A DNA stretch of 64,000 nucleotides from Isoperla grammatica (Eukaryota; Arthropoda; Insecta; Plecoptera; Perlodidae). Each line of letters starts with the position of its first letter. Position 1 is the first letter of the stretch. A program made the position numbers and the translations under genes. Below the pieces are notes generated by a model, which searched no databases, was not told the origin of the DNA, and saw only the letters and a list, made by a program, of their open reading frames with translations. Positions 11,684 to 22,859 of this stretch are shown piece by piece. The stretch is taken from assembly GCA_945910005.1 (NCBI GenBank), contig OX246745.1:10534436-10598435 (forward strand). Reading direction: 5' to 3'.

Positions 11684-11725
11684 CTATCGGCTGTACGACT
11701 CCAGCTGGCATACTGACCGACTTAC
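11684..11725 (-). CDS. 42-nt microexon candidate
   Basis: On the minus strand a strong pyrimidine tract (tttgtctttcttctgcttccag) leads into 42 nt. The segment is closed by a perfect donor, CGATAG/GTAAGTGTG. Of the three frames only one is fully usable: it reads KSVSMPAGVVQPI with 2 nt before and 1 nt after, so the exon preserves frame. Both splice signals are far better than background. The neighbouring exon of the same gene is not identified. It could belong to the minus-strand exon-like segment at 9.1-9.3 kb, but the phases give a short product. Confidence 0.35.
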   Translation of the reverse strand, partial: VSRSVCQLESYSR

Positions 11726-12719
11726 CTGGAAGCAGAAGAAAGACAAAACATTATTTAATGAAAGTAAATAGCGTGACTGAGATACGGTAGCAGATTCTAT
11801 ATTTTTAATTAAATTTACAAAATAGTTTAATAATTCTAAATGTGTTTAACTTAACTAAAATAACCACCATGTTCTCTTTTAATTATCTTATAAATACCAA
11901 TTATTGATGGACGCATTTTGAAAGCTTAGTTTGAAGCTCACTTCACAATGTTATAAGTCTGGTATCTTTAAAATACTAAGGTTAAAAAACGCAGTCGAAT
12001 GTGGTGCCAACTGTCAATGCGTGTATAAGATTATAAAATGTGTTACTCCTATCTGAAATTGCAGCACGGGATTTTGAAAAATATCTTATATACACTTCAG
12101 TGCGAGTTGCAAGGTAGTGAGTGCCAAAGGATTCGACCAGATTCGTGTATTTACTCAGTGCGTATATAAGAAGAAAAAAAACGTTCACGCCTCGGTGAAC
12201 CAAACTTCAATGAAAACTTCGAAGTGTTTAAACCACACCTTAACTTCACTTACACCTCGTATTTTATATCATTGCAATAACTTGATAAGTAAATGACATG
12301 GTAGACTTTTCGCATCTCGATTATTTCCAGTGAACAGTTCAACATCCCCACCAACCAGTGTACTAATCAAAATCAAAAGTTAAATACTCCTCCTTTGGGC
12401 CTACTTGATTGAACACATTCACTAATGTGAAGTCAATCGTACACATGTGCTTCGCACAGCAACAGTCCTATACGACTCCGAAACATCTACAAAGGTAATC
12501 CGACGAGGATGGGTTCATTTTTTGGAAAGTCAAGAAAACTGAGAGAGAAAAGTCATCAGTGTCCCATTTCCTTACATTTTATGAGCGCCATGTCGACCCT
12601 GTGACCGGAGCCCCTAAAGCTGCGCGTTGAGTCTACGGTTGCGCGCTGTGCTCAATAATGATGGGGCAACAGACTGTTGAAAGCTTTACAGGACACAGTG
12701 CCGCCTGTTATTTGGTGAG
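11726..12719. other. No gene recognised
   Basis: AT-rich sequence. The last 150 bp contain diverged words of the adjoining 74-bp satellite (GCGCGCTGTG at about 12640). Confidence 0.4.
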
Positions 12720-13862
12720 ACATATTGCCATTGGCACGCTTCACAATGTGTCCTTAGCAAGCAGCAGTCATTAGTCTCGTTATGTAACAGCGCGCTGTGG
12801 CGTATTGGCACGCTCCCTAGTGTGTCCTTAGCAAGCAGCAGTCATTAGTCTCATTATGTAACAGCGCGCTGTGGCGTATTGGCACGCTCCCTAGTGTGTC
12901 CTTAGCAAGCAGCAGTCATTAGTCTCATTATGTAACAGCGCGCTGTGGCGTATTGGCACGCTCCCTAGTGTGTCCTTAGCAAGCAGCAGTCATTAGTCTC
13001 ATTATGTAACAGCGCGCTGTGGCGTATTGGCACGCTCCCTAGTGTGTCCTTAGCAAGCAGCAGTCATTAGTCTCATTATGTAACAGCGTGCTGTGGCGTA
13101 TTGGCACGCTCCCTAGTGTGTCCTTAGCAAGCAGCAGTCATTAGTCTCATTATGTAACAGCGTGCTGTGGCGTATTGGCACGCTCCCTAGTGTGTCCTTA
13201 GCAAGCAGCAGTCATTAGTCTCATTATGTAACAGCGCGCTGTGGCGTATTGGCACGCTCCCTAGTGTGTCCTTAGCAAGCAGCAGTCATTAGTCTCATTA
13301 TGTAACAGCGCGCTGTGGCGTATTGGCACGCTCCCTAGTGTGTCCTTAGCAAGCAGCAGTCATTAGTCTCATTATGTAACAGCGTGCTGTGGCGTATTGG
13401 CACGCTCCCTAGTGTGTCCTTAGCAAGCAGCAGTCATTAGTCTCATTATGTAACAGCGTGCTGTGGCGTATTGGCACGCTCCCTAGTGTGTCCTTAGCAA
13501 GCAGCAGTCATTAGTCTCATTATGTAACAGCGTGCTGTGGCGTATTGGCACGCTCCCTAGTGTGTCCTTAGCAAGCAGCAGTCATTAGTCTCATTATGTA
13601 ACAGCGTGCTGTGGCGTATTGGCACGCTCCCTAGTGTGTCCTTAGCAAGCAGCAGTCATTAGTCTCATTATGTAACAGCATGCTGTGGCGTATTGGCACG
13701 CTCCCTAGTGTGTCCTTAGCAAGCAGCAGTCATTAGTCTCATTATGTAACAGCATGCTGTGGCGTATTGGCACGCTCCCTAGTGTGTCCTTAGCAAGCAG
13801 CAGTCATTAGTCTCATTATGTAACAGCGCGCTGTGGCATATTGCACGGTCCCTGGTGGGCTT
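12720..13862. repeat. 74-bp satellite array, about 15 copies
   Basis: GTGTCCTTAGCAAGCAGCAG recurs every 74 bp with very few changes. Each unit holds a 10-bp site that is CAGCGCGCTG, CAGCGTGCTG or CAGCATGCTG. In order from 12788 the central four bases run CGCG x4, CGTG x2, CGCG x2, CGTG x4, CATG x2, CGCG. The two edge units are diverged. The blockwise variants show that units spread by local duplication. Confidence 0.97.
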
Positions 13863-15982
13863 ACAGTATAGTAATTGGGTTTTACATATTGAAGTGCATA
13901 AAAACACTAATCTTTGTATACAAAATATCTAGTTACGCTTCTATAGTTAAACCTTCTTCACAGAGTATTTACATTTGCAGTCAGAGAAATTTTGTCATTA
14001 TGATAAAATAGAATGAGATTATTTTGAATTAACATAAACACCCACGTATTCATGTTTGCATTTAAAATTTTAAATATGATATAATATTTATTCATTGTAA
14101 ACTGTACAAGTGACGTTATAGCATTAGTTAATTAATGAACATTTAAGTGCCACGTGAGCGTACCATGCATAGTGCTTGTAGTCAGAATATGTGCCCACCA
14201 GCTCATAAACAGTACACACGCAAACGCAACCACTTGCACTGGCCAATAAAATGAACATACAAGCACGGAGAAAACATCGTTATTTTTTGTATATTATGTT
14301 TGTTAATTGCTGCTGATAACACTATTATGCGGGGTTATGCACATATAGGATATATAGGATTACTGTGTTACCTGCAAGTGCGAACTAGAACCAATCATAT
14401 TCTATTATAGCAATGCTGTTATAGTAACACAAAACGGCGCTTTTCAATACAATTCGCACTTGTTATGTTTTATGAGTTAAATGTTGATTGGTGTTTAAAC
14501 TTTGAAAAATATAAGGTTTGTGATCTGAAACATTTCTGTTTTTTTTTTTAGGATTCGCTTTCTATACGAATAAACAGCGGTAATCAATCGATATTAGACA
14601 CTGAATTCGATAATCTTCACGAGTTGTTAATGAATCGTCCGAGTCGAGTGCAACAATCGACATATTATAATAGTGATGGACATACACGAAATTGAAAGAC
14701 CAATTACAATTTATCTCAATTGTTCATTGAGCATGACAAATCCAAACAAGGTATTGATGTGATTATTACAATCGATATAAAACTACTTCACAGATCTCAA
14801 AATCATTAATTGATATAGATCAATAACATCCAACCAGTTGCGTGTTAATTTACGTTTGGTCATAGTGTTAGTCGCCGTGGTCGATTAAGCATTGGTGTAG
14901 TAAATCATGATCCCTGTGTCCCAGGTTCGAATCTTCTCTAGGGCAGGTCTGTCTAGGGACGTTGTTTGATCTTCAAAAGTTCACCACTTATATTCTTGAA
15001 TCATTGCCAAGTACGAGTCTAACTTACATAATATGATGCGAGGAGCCAAAGCAAATTACTGACGACTCAAACATTGAGTTTACACTAATAAACTCAATGA
15101 CTCAAGGCTGTAATTGTACAACAATTATGATTATGTACATTACTGTGAGTAAATACTGTCCGTTTATATAATATGGTGATGTAGTTTACTGCGAGCGAGC
15201 AAAGTGGAAAAGGAGTCGGTTCCAGTCAAACAACTCTGTCCTGTCTTTATCTTCAGTCATCATAGTTTGGACTACTCTGTGGGAGAATATACACAACAAT
15301 ACCGATATACATAAAATGTTTTAGTTCTTGGATTTTTATAATCTCTTTGTAATATTTAAGTATAAGAAAGGTCGGCAATACTGGAATCTTTTTCAGAAAC
15401 ATGAACTCACATTAAAATATACGAAGTCTTCTAATTAACCAGGTGTACCCAATACAGATTATTATTTCACTTATTTTTTTCTAAACAACGCACAAACAAT
15501 GCCCGTGTCTATTAAAATAGTCATTGTACTTCCTTGAGTTGCTTTCGTTCTTTTAATTCGTGTTTTGCGTGCACAGATGTTCAAAATTTCAACTTTTTCT
15601 GTACATCCGCTTTAGGAAGCTTTGTTTTCGTGTTTTCGTTCGTGTTGTAAACCCTATAACTACCTCAAGATTTCTGTGTGGTTCAGACAATGGTTGAAGA
15701 TTCTATGGCCAAGGTTGATGACCCGGGTCCCAGAGTTTAGTATTTCATTACAATATGAATTCTGATGTTTGCTTTTTTATAAATCGGAGTGATACGTGTT
15801 TGCAATGTGGATAGGATGCGTGATCAGCAGACACTGCTTAGCACTGCCGATGACATCCAGTATCAGAGTCATAGACCTCAATAACACAATCACACATACA
15901 ATTCTGACAACTTTGCATTTTTAAATTTTTATTAATTAAACGTCAAATGTTCGTAATTTTGCAGTCTAATCGACATTAAACG
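13863..15982. other. Mostly gene-free interval
   Basis: Apart from a SINE head at about 14.87 kb and a loose inverted repeat (CAAGTGCGAA at 14375 / TTCGCACTTG at 14452), I see no coding exon or element. Confidence 0.4.
14868..14960 (+). repeat. tRNA-derived SINE head
   Basis: A-box-like CGTGGTCGATTAAGCATTGG is followed about 40 bp later by the B-box CCAGGTTCGAATCTTCTC. The A-to-B spacing is right for a Pol III promoter, but the stems do not pair as a tRNA. Confidence 0.5.
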
Positions 15983-16043
15983 TTGAATAATTACTATACC
16001 GTTGGACTGTTTATATGCTTTCGAAGAAAATTGAGTAGTTTCA

Positions 16044-16188
16044 TAAATGAATGCTTCCTGATTCGGCAGTATAGCTTCTCAATAAAATGCTTGCTGACTT
16101 GTGAGTATAGGTTCCCAATAAAATACTACCTGACTTGGCAGTATAGCTTCCCAATGAAATACTTCCTGACTTCGGAGTATAGATGAAC
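16044..16188. repeat. 36-bp tandem repeat, 4 copies
   Basis: The word CTGACTTGGCAGTATAG and its variants recur at 16058, 16094, 16130 and 16166, exactly 36 bp apart. The 12-codon period keeps a short frame open on both strands, which explains the apparent ORFs. Confidence 0.9.
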
Positions 16189-18957
16189 TTGCTGTAATTT
16201 CTTTGTCCATTTATGTGAAATTCCAATTATATGAAATTTATTGAAATATGTGAAAATCCATTTAATTAACTGGTTCTAATTTCTTTGTCCATTCATGTGA
16301 AATTTCTTCAAAATATAAATAAAACAGTTTGACAGTTTACAAAACAGTTTATAACGCCTCGTTTTCCTCGTCTGATTTTGTTTTGTATTTTATATCTTTA
16401 TAATTGAATAGGATCGAGATTAAAACAAATACAAAAATTAATAAATGAGGAAAGGAAGGAGGAAAATGGGGGAAATATCAATATCGCCCATTACTCGGGC
16501 TACCTACATAGCACGTACGGTTCAACATGTAAGTACAGTCAGTATACAGTCTGTGCACCGGCAATGGCAGAAGAAGGGTAGGCCCATGTCCCGCCAGGAT
16601 TCACGTTATTACTGCTTTCTTCATACTACGCAGTACGCATAGTCTATACACTCCAGAGGCTCGGAAGAGATTATCAATTAGCAACAGCTGAGTCCCTAGT
16701 AAATGTCGTAGCTCATTATTATTCATCCTATTTCACGAACAGTAACATTGCTAAATTCAAACAGATACAATCAAAGCCTTTCAAAACTGGATTAGCCTAA
16801 AACCTTCTTAACGAATGAAAAACCTGTAGCAAAGTCTAATTAACAGCCGTCATATCCAATTTACAATCAGCTCGGATTCATAGTCAGCTGGATTACTGAA
16901 TGAATAAAGCGAACAGCGTAAAACATTGATGCGAGAGTTACACTGAATCAAAGTAGTATTTTTATAAAACACAATTTCTTTGATTTATCCGAACAACATG
17001 ATGATTCCGATACGAGAGTCCCAGATCAATGCTCAGCTGGGTGTAGGAGGGGGGAGGGAGGGGGTGATGGTAAGAAGGGAAGATAAAATATTCACGGAAC
17101 CAACAGGGAATCTTCTTCGATTGCGTGTCACTTTGCCGAACTTCTTACATGTCGAGGAAACATTTACCCGCAGAGACAGTGCTTTCGAAGTCGATGCTTT
17201 GGGCGCCGGCGCACAACTTTCGTGCTTCCGATCCGGATCGGATATTTGCCGGCATTGGCTTCACATAATGCATGCATAATTTCGTTGAAGCAAGTGATAG
17301 GATAAAAAGGGAAGTGAAGCTAGAAGAACATGGGATAAGAACACAAGATTTTAAAATTGAGCTTATATATTATATATATACACACAATTTCTATCGTATG
17401 GATTTATTTTTTAACAACTTTAAATGAAATAAGAACGAGTCATGACCGGGAGATGAAAGTGTCCTCTTGCTTCAAGGAATACAATTGAGACTCTAGAAGA
17501 GTGGCGTTCTGTGTGACAGGTTTCACGGTATAGACAAAACACTGGGGTACTATCATCTCTTAATTCGTACATCTACGAAAGACGTGCCAGTTATCACAAT
17601 ACTAGTGCTAAACGCCTATATATAGTGGTGTCCGGCACTACGCCCAAATACTTTATTGCTGTACAATTCTCGACCATGTCCCATACCTTCAAATTAGATC
17701 AACGCCCAACCAGTGACTGGATGCCCAGAGATGCAATGAGTTGATCTTCAACGTTCAGCCCTCTTGTTTACCGCTGCGTTGCATTCAGGTATCATTTGCC
17801 TTAGTGTTGCCTTGATAAATAATATCGTATAAATACATATTATAATGTACTATGACATCGTTAAAATTGAAAGTAATTGCATTATTTTTCTATGATGTAG
17901 TTTGTTTAACACGTCGGCTACACATATCAAAACATAGTTTGTGGTAACAACGGTATATCTATTTCTGGAAACAAAGCGGTGCATGTACTGTTTATTCAAC
18001 TCACCACCACAAAAAGGGGTTGATTGTAACTTTCACTGTCTGTAACCCGTTTTGTGCGATCATAGGATGCTGTATTGCATTTTATATATAGCCAGAGAAT
18101 TGTGAAAAGTTACATAATATAATACTATAGCGTTGTAGGAAAATCAACTACTGAACAAATTTTATATATTGAAGTACATATTTTTATCTCGTATTCCATT
18201 TTCATACGTAGTATTGTCATATAAATATGACAAATTATTACACATAAGTGATAAATGGAGATAATATTATCCGACGGCTTTAATGTAAAAATTACAGTAA
18301 AATTCACAAACTGAAACTGTGCCTGAGCTCCAAACCTACAAATAACACATTCAGAGTGTTTTTGATGTCACTATCGGTACCCGAACATAATGAAGTTAGA
18401 TTTGGCATCATAGTGTGGCAAGATTGGGAAGCAGAGTTCCTATATCACTAAGGCGTGTGCGTAAAATAATGCATTGGGCGTGTGTCTCATTTGATGTCGT
18501 CACTGTTATATTTGGCAACAAGGTTGGGTGTTGTATCATACCACATTCTCAGTGATTCATATAGCTAGTATTTCAATGTATTCAAAAACTAAGGCGGTTT
18601 ACTTGGCCGTACAAATCCCGGATGTAAAACGCGTAACGATAAGAGAATCACTCGCTTCGCTCACTCAGTAATAAGACTCCTCCTTTTCTTGGGGCTCTCG
18701 TTTATTTCCAGCTCGTTGCAATTTAAATCTTTCTAAACGTCATCAATAACCAACTAGAGGGTTTGAGTATCCATTTAATTACATTAATTAATTAATATAA
18801 ACGAGGCAGTTCATCATCGATGCGACTATGGCCAGTTTAACGAGCTAGTGTGATTTCCACAATATGATTTCCTTTCTTTTGGTTGCAAACAAGTGCTCAC
18901 TGGGACATAGAGTATGAGGAATCAGACATAATATAAAAAAATAAACAATAAATAATT
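16189..18957. other. No gene recognised
   Basis: Two direct copies of CTTTGTCCATTYATGTGAAA occur at about 16201 and 16286. A GC-richer block at 17.0-17.28 kb has a 99-codon plus-strand frame with no supporting splice or domain signal. The remainder is AT-rich. Confidence 0.35.
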
Positions 18958-19440
18958 TTGTATGTTGACCACCCCTTTCAAAAAGTAACAAAGGGGGAAA
19001 CCATGGCACTAAACATATATTTGATCTGGTCTGGTACCTATGAAAGGGGGATGGGGTGCAAACATTTTTACCAAAGGCGGAATTGGACGTTATGTTTGCT
19101 TCAATTACACGGCAAAATTTCGGAGCAGAATAGAATTGAGTGTGAACAAATAACTAAAAATCGGTAGTCTAATACGCGTCGTTTATATTGAGACAGTGAG
19201 AGCGATGGCCGTGGTATACACGTGCAGCAGAAGACCAGAGAATTGTAAAGACATAACTTCTTTGTCTCGTCTTGCCCTTTGAACGCCAGATCAATTTTAT
19301 TTCGAAATCCTGTGTGTATACATATTATAAATTTAAATAGGTTTTTAATTGATATGACTGACTATAGTCAATCACAGCCAGTTACCATTTGTATCTCACA
19401 AAACATTATTCCTAAGGCTATATAATAATTTCTATGTTTG

Positions 19441-19476
19441 CCCCCCCCTGGAAAATATCCTGGCAACGCCCATGCC
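19441..19476 (-). mobile_element. hAT-type terminus fragment
   Basis: The minus strand reads CATGGGCGTTGCCAGGA followed by a G run. This is a diverged match to the start of the intact hAT copy at 30735 (CAGTGGCGTATCCAGGA then a G run). No partner terminus was found nearby. Confidence 0.4.
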
Positions 19477-19519
19477 GTGGGTTTGTATCCCGTACGAGAC
19501 GTAGGGTTTCTAAATTAAT

Positions 19520-19735
19520 TACAGGTTGAAATTTACAAGCTTAAGGCAGATTGTGCATCACTTCTTAGAGATTTACAAGCTTAATACAGATTGTACATCG
19601 CTAGGAGAGGAGATAGATTCCATTATGAAACACTGGGAGATTGTACAATCATTAAAAGATTTACAAGCTTAAGATAGATTTCATTACGAAACGCTTGGAA
19701 AGAGATTTACAAGCCTTTAAAGCACGTAGAGATTT
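19520..19735. repeat. Degenerate repeat of AGATTTACAAGCTTAA
   Basis: The word or close variants occur four times with irregular spacing, alternating with CAGATTGTRCATC words. Confidence 0.7.
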
Positions 19736-19819
19736 GTCTTGACGCTTGATTTTAAATGAAAGTAACTTGTACGAAATAAATTATCGTGGTTTAAAAACAT
19801 CATCGAAAAAATCTAAGAA

Positions 19820-20196
19820 GGTCTAAGTGATGTGTTTGTAATGCGTGTTTCCATTTTCAACCAAAAGTCTAAATATGTCCAAGTGATGTGTTTGTAATGC
19901 GTGTTTCCATTTTCAACCAAAAGTCTAAATATGTCTAAGTGATGTGTTTGTAATGCGTGTTTCCATTTTCAACCAAAAGTCTAAATATGTCCAAGTGATG
20001 TGTTTGTAATGCGTGTTTCCATTTTCAACCAAAAGTCTAAATATGTCTAAGTGATGTGTTTGTAATGCGTGTTTCCATTTTCAACCAAAAGTCTAAATAT
20101 GTCCAAGTGATGTGTTTGTAATGCGTGTTTCCATTTTCAACCAAAAGTCTAAATATTTCTAAGTGTTGTGTTTGTAATGCGTGTTTCCATTTTCAA
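19820..20196. repeat. 56-bp minisatellite with 112-bp higher-order period
   Basis: About 7 units of 56 bp containing GATGTGTTTGTAATGCGTG. One base alternates strictly between units (ATGTCC / ATGTCT) across the inner copies, so the amplified unit is a 112-bp dimer. Confidence 0.93.
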
Positions 20197-20867
20197 GGTC
20201 AAACACATACGGTATCATAATATGTAACGGCTAATTTTTCATGTGAAACACTAAAACAGATATAGCTGATTTCGGTGAGGCTCGAAGTGATGTGGAACAA
20301 TATGGGCCAATTATTTTAACCGTTCTCCGATTCAGTGTTGCGTTACAAAAATGCAAGGAAATGAAACTATTCGCACATGGCTTGTATTGCTATTGTATAC
20401 TCACACAACATGCATATACAATAATATGTTACAACTAACAACATCTAAGTATTCGGTCTTGTGTGTCAATTTGGATATGTGTATTATATGGTGTAAACAT
20501 TTGTATATGTCACAGTGATTGTCGTGAAAATCACAGTATCAGTAGTGGTACTAGTAGTAATAGTAGTACTACTTAAGTCTGAAAAAATGCATGTTGCTAA
20601 GAATGTACAGGCTTTAATATTTTATGAATCGCATACACGGAAAAAAACAGTATTGTTGGATTAGCAATATAGGTTTTGTTAATAAGTTTATGGCTGTTAC
20701 AACAATATGAATTGCAGCTTCAACAATCTCAGTTGCTACTACAGCAAAAGGTGTTTGCTAAAACAACAATTCAATTCTTGTTAATACGTTATTGCTAGTA
20801 TTGCAATATTAATTGTTGCCTTAACAATAATACGAATCGTAATATGGTAAATGTACTGTGTTGTTAT

Positions 20868-21180
20868 TGCAGCAATACCGTATAGGTGTAGCAACAAGAT
20901 AACCTGGCCGCTCCTACAATATTGTGTTGTAGTAACAACAATACAGGATCCGCATAATAACAAGTCATGTCTTGTTAAAACAGCAATACAGTATAGGTGT
21001 AGCAACAAGATAACCTGGCCGCTCCTACAATATTGTGTTGTAGTAACAACAATACAGGATCCGCATAATAACAAGTCATGTCTTGTTAAAACAGCAATAC
21101 AGTATAGGTGTAGCAACAAGATAACCTGGCCGCTCCTACAATATTGTGTTGTAGTAACAACAATACAGGTTTCGCATAAA
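20868..21180. repeat. 111-bp tandem array, 3 copies
   Basis: AACCTGGCCGCTCCTACAAT recurs 111 bp apart (CCTGG at 20903, 21014 and 21125). The period is a multiple of three, which creates the long spurious frames of 119 and 150 codons on the two strands. Confidence 0.95.
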
Positions 21181-21186
21181 AACAAG

Positions 21187-22194
21187 CAGTCTTGGAGAAA
21201 AGCGCGCTGAAAGTAGCGCGCTACTTGCAGCATGCTACATTTATTAGAAGCGTGGCTTGAAGCGCGCTACAATTGTTTTCAATGTAGTTGTAGCGGAAGC
21301 ATGCTACATTTTGTGCGTAGCTGTAGCGTGAAACAAGCGCACATATTTCGCTACTGGAAAATTTTAAAATCGGGAGCGTTATAAGTAGGCTATTCCAATT
21401 TGTTTTCTATAATGTTGTTGACATTACAGTGAAAGCAAAACATCCCTCGCTTTGACGCAGTTTTTTTTGTCCCTATGGCCTCGTTTCGAGAGGTCATTGT
21501 ACGGTAGGAATCTCCCCCCTCCCCAACCCCTGTCCCAAAACTGCAAAAGCAAGTTTGCCACCCTCGCCTCGGGCTCTAACGGTACCATCTCTTGACAATA
21601 GTGTTGTCCGCAGCCTCTTCTCTGTCCAGCGGTCAGTGTCTTGTGTTGAAGGGTGAAGTGAGATACAGTACGACTGCGAGTGAGCGTTGTGTTTACTACG
21701 TGTAACGCCCTGTGCTGTGCTTGTGATTTTTTGTTTTTAATTGTGATATTTTTATTTTTGTGTAAATATTTCGCTATTTACGTTACATTGACCATGTCTT
21801 CTGATGAAGAAGAGTCTGAGTGTTGTGAAAATGTTAAATCTTTGCCGTGGCCGGCATACGAAAAGTATTTTGCATACAAGGGCGCAGGCAAAGAAGCAGT
21901 GTAAAATGTGCATCCCGAAAGTGAAAACCATTTCGGTGTCGGCATCGTCGTCATACAACATCCGCATGCACGTAAAGGTAAGTAAAACAAGTTCAAGATA
22001 TCAGAATCTGACGTGCGGCCAACGTGACGTAATTGTAGCGAAAATGTAGCGCGCTTCATTCTGAAAAGAGCGCGAGTTTAGCGACGCTACTTTTTTAATT
22101 ATTGCTGTAGCGAAAAAATAGCGTCGCTATTTTTTCAAGCAAACTAGCTGTAGCGGAGGCATGCTTCTTTTTAAAAGTAGCGTCCTCAAGACTG
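21187..22194. mobile_element. Inner TAGCG-rich hAT-like core
   Basis: It starts CAGTCTTGGAG and ends in the inverted CTCAAGACTG. GTAGCGCGCTAC, GCATGCTAC and GTAGCGTCGCTA words crowd both ends, as in hAT subterminal repeats. No 8-bp duplication was found, so it may be either a nested insertion or the natural core of the surrounding 2.1-kb element. Confidence 0.45.
21794..21977 (+). pseudogene. BED zinc-finger exon of a hAT-type transposase (frameshifted)
   Basis: ATG at 21794 (context ACCATGT) opens an acidic N-terminus (SSDEEESE) followed by LPWPAYEKYFAY. At about 21885-21895 the frame must move by one base, apparently one extra A in GGCAAAGAAG. The downstream frame then reads KKQCKMCIPKV and later SSSYNIRMHVK. 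Cys-x2-Cys (codons at 21899 and 21908) and His (21969) are the expected zinc ligands of a BED finger; the last ligand would lie in the next exon. The exon ends in a perfect donor, AAG/GTAAGT, at 21978. A GC/CpG-richer promoter-like region lies upstream (21.48-21.78 kb). BED fingers occur in hAT transposases and domesticated ZBED proteins. Placement inside a TIR element favours a transposase remnant. No catalytic exon is present. Confidence 0.6.
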
Positions 22195-22195
22195 A

Positions 22196-22595
22196 ATATA
22201 ATATTGTACGAAAGGCAAGCTTGCCTTGTTGCCACACACATCCAGTATTGTTGTCTTAACAATGTAATATTGTACGAGAGGCAAGCTTGCCTTGTTGCCA
22301 CACACATCCAGTATTGTTGTCTTAACAATATAATATTGTACGAGAGGCAAGCTTGCCTTGTTGCCACACACATCCAGTATTGTTGTCTTTACAATATAAT
22401 ATTGTACGAGAGGCAAGCTTGCCTTGTTGCCACACACATCCAGTATTGTTGTATTTACAATATAATATTGTACGAGAGGCAAGCTTGCCTTGTTGCCACA
22501 AACATCCAGTATTGTTGCAACTACAATATAATATTGTACGAGAGGCTAGCTTGCCTTGTTGCCACACCTATTTGGTATTGTTGTCTTTACAATAT
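22196..22595. repeat. 66-bp tandem array, 6 copies
   Basis: GGCAAGCTTGCCTTGTTGCC recurs every 66 bp (GCAAGC at 22215, 22281, 22347, 22413 and 22479; a diverged copy at 22545). Each unit has the palindrome GGCAAGCTTGCC and a TATTGTTGT word matching the element termini. Open frames here on both strands are artefacts of the 22-codon period. Confidence 0.95.
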
Positions 22596-22859
22596 TGTTT
22601 TGCTGTTGTAACAATTATTTCTTGTTGGTCTAGCAATATTAGTCTAACGATACATTTATTGTGTCCACAACAATACAGATTGCCGTCCCCATAGTGGTCT
22701 GAAAGTATTGTTGAGGACACAATAATTCTCGTTAAGCCAACAATATTTTTCTTTCCGTGTATGTTCATGAAACATAAAATATACGTTGACTCTAGCTACC
22801 AGCTGACGAACAGAACTAATCTGTGGGGTGAATGGCATTGAAATTGGATACATGAAAAT

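Larger units (their letters stand above)
20632..22763. mobile_element. 2.1-kb element with CATACACGGAAA inverted termini and tandem arrays in both arms
   Basis: The left end CATACACGGAAAAAAACAG is mirrored by the right end (inverted CATACACGGAAAGAAAAA). Both continue with TATTGTTGG, giving about 29 of 33 matches. TATTGTTG/CAACAATA words fill both arms. The left arm holds a 111-bp array, the right arm a 66-bp array, and the centre a TAGCG-rich core with a BED-type exon. No clear target duplication was seen. The architecture resembles the 7-kb element at 1.1-8.1 kb. Confidence 0.7.

Noticed and set aside
12720..13862. CRISPR-like regular spacing
   Set aside because: The whole 74-bp unit is conserved with no unique spacers, and the context is eukaryotic.
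16980..17279. 99-codon plus-strand frame in a GC-richer block
   Set aside because: No recognisable domain, a G-run interrupts it, and the opposite strand is also partly open.
20781..22611. Frames of 81-150 codons with internal amino-acid repeats
   Set aside because: They exist because the 111-bp and 66-bp array periods are multiples of three, and they occur on both strands.
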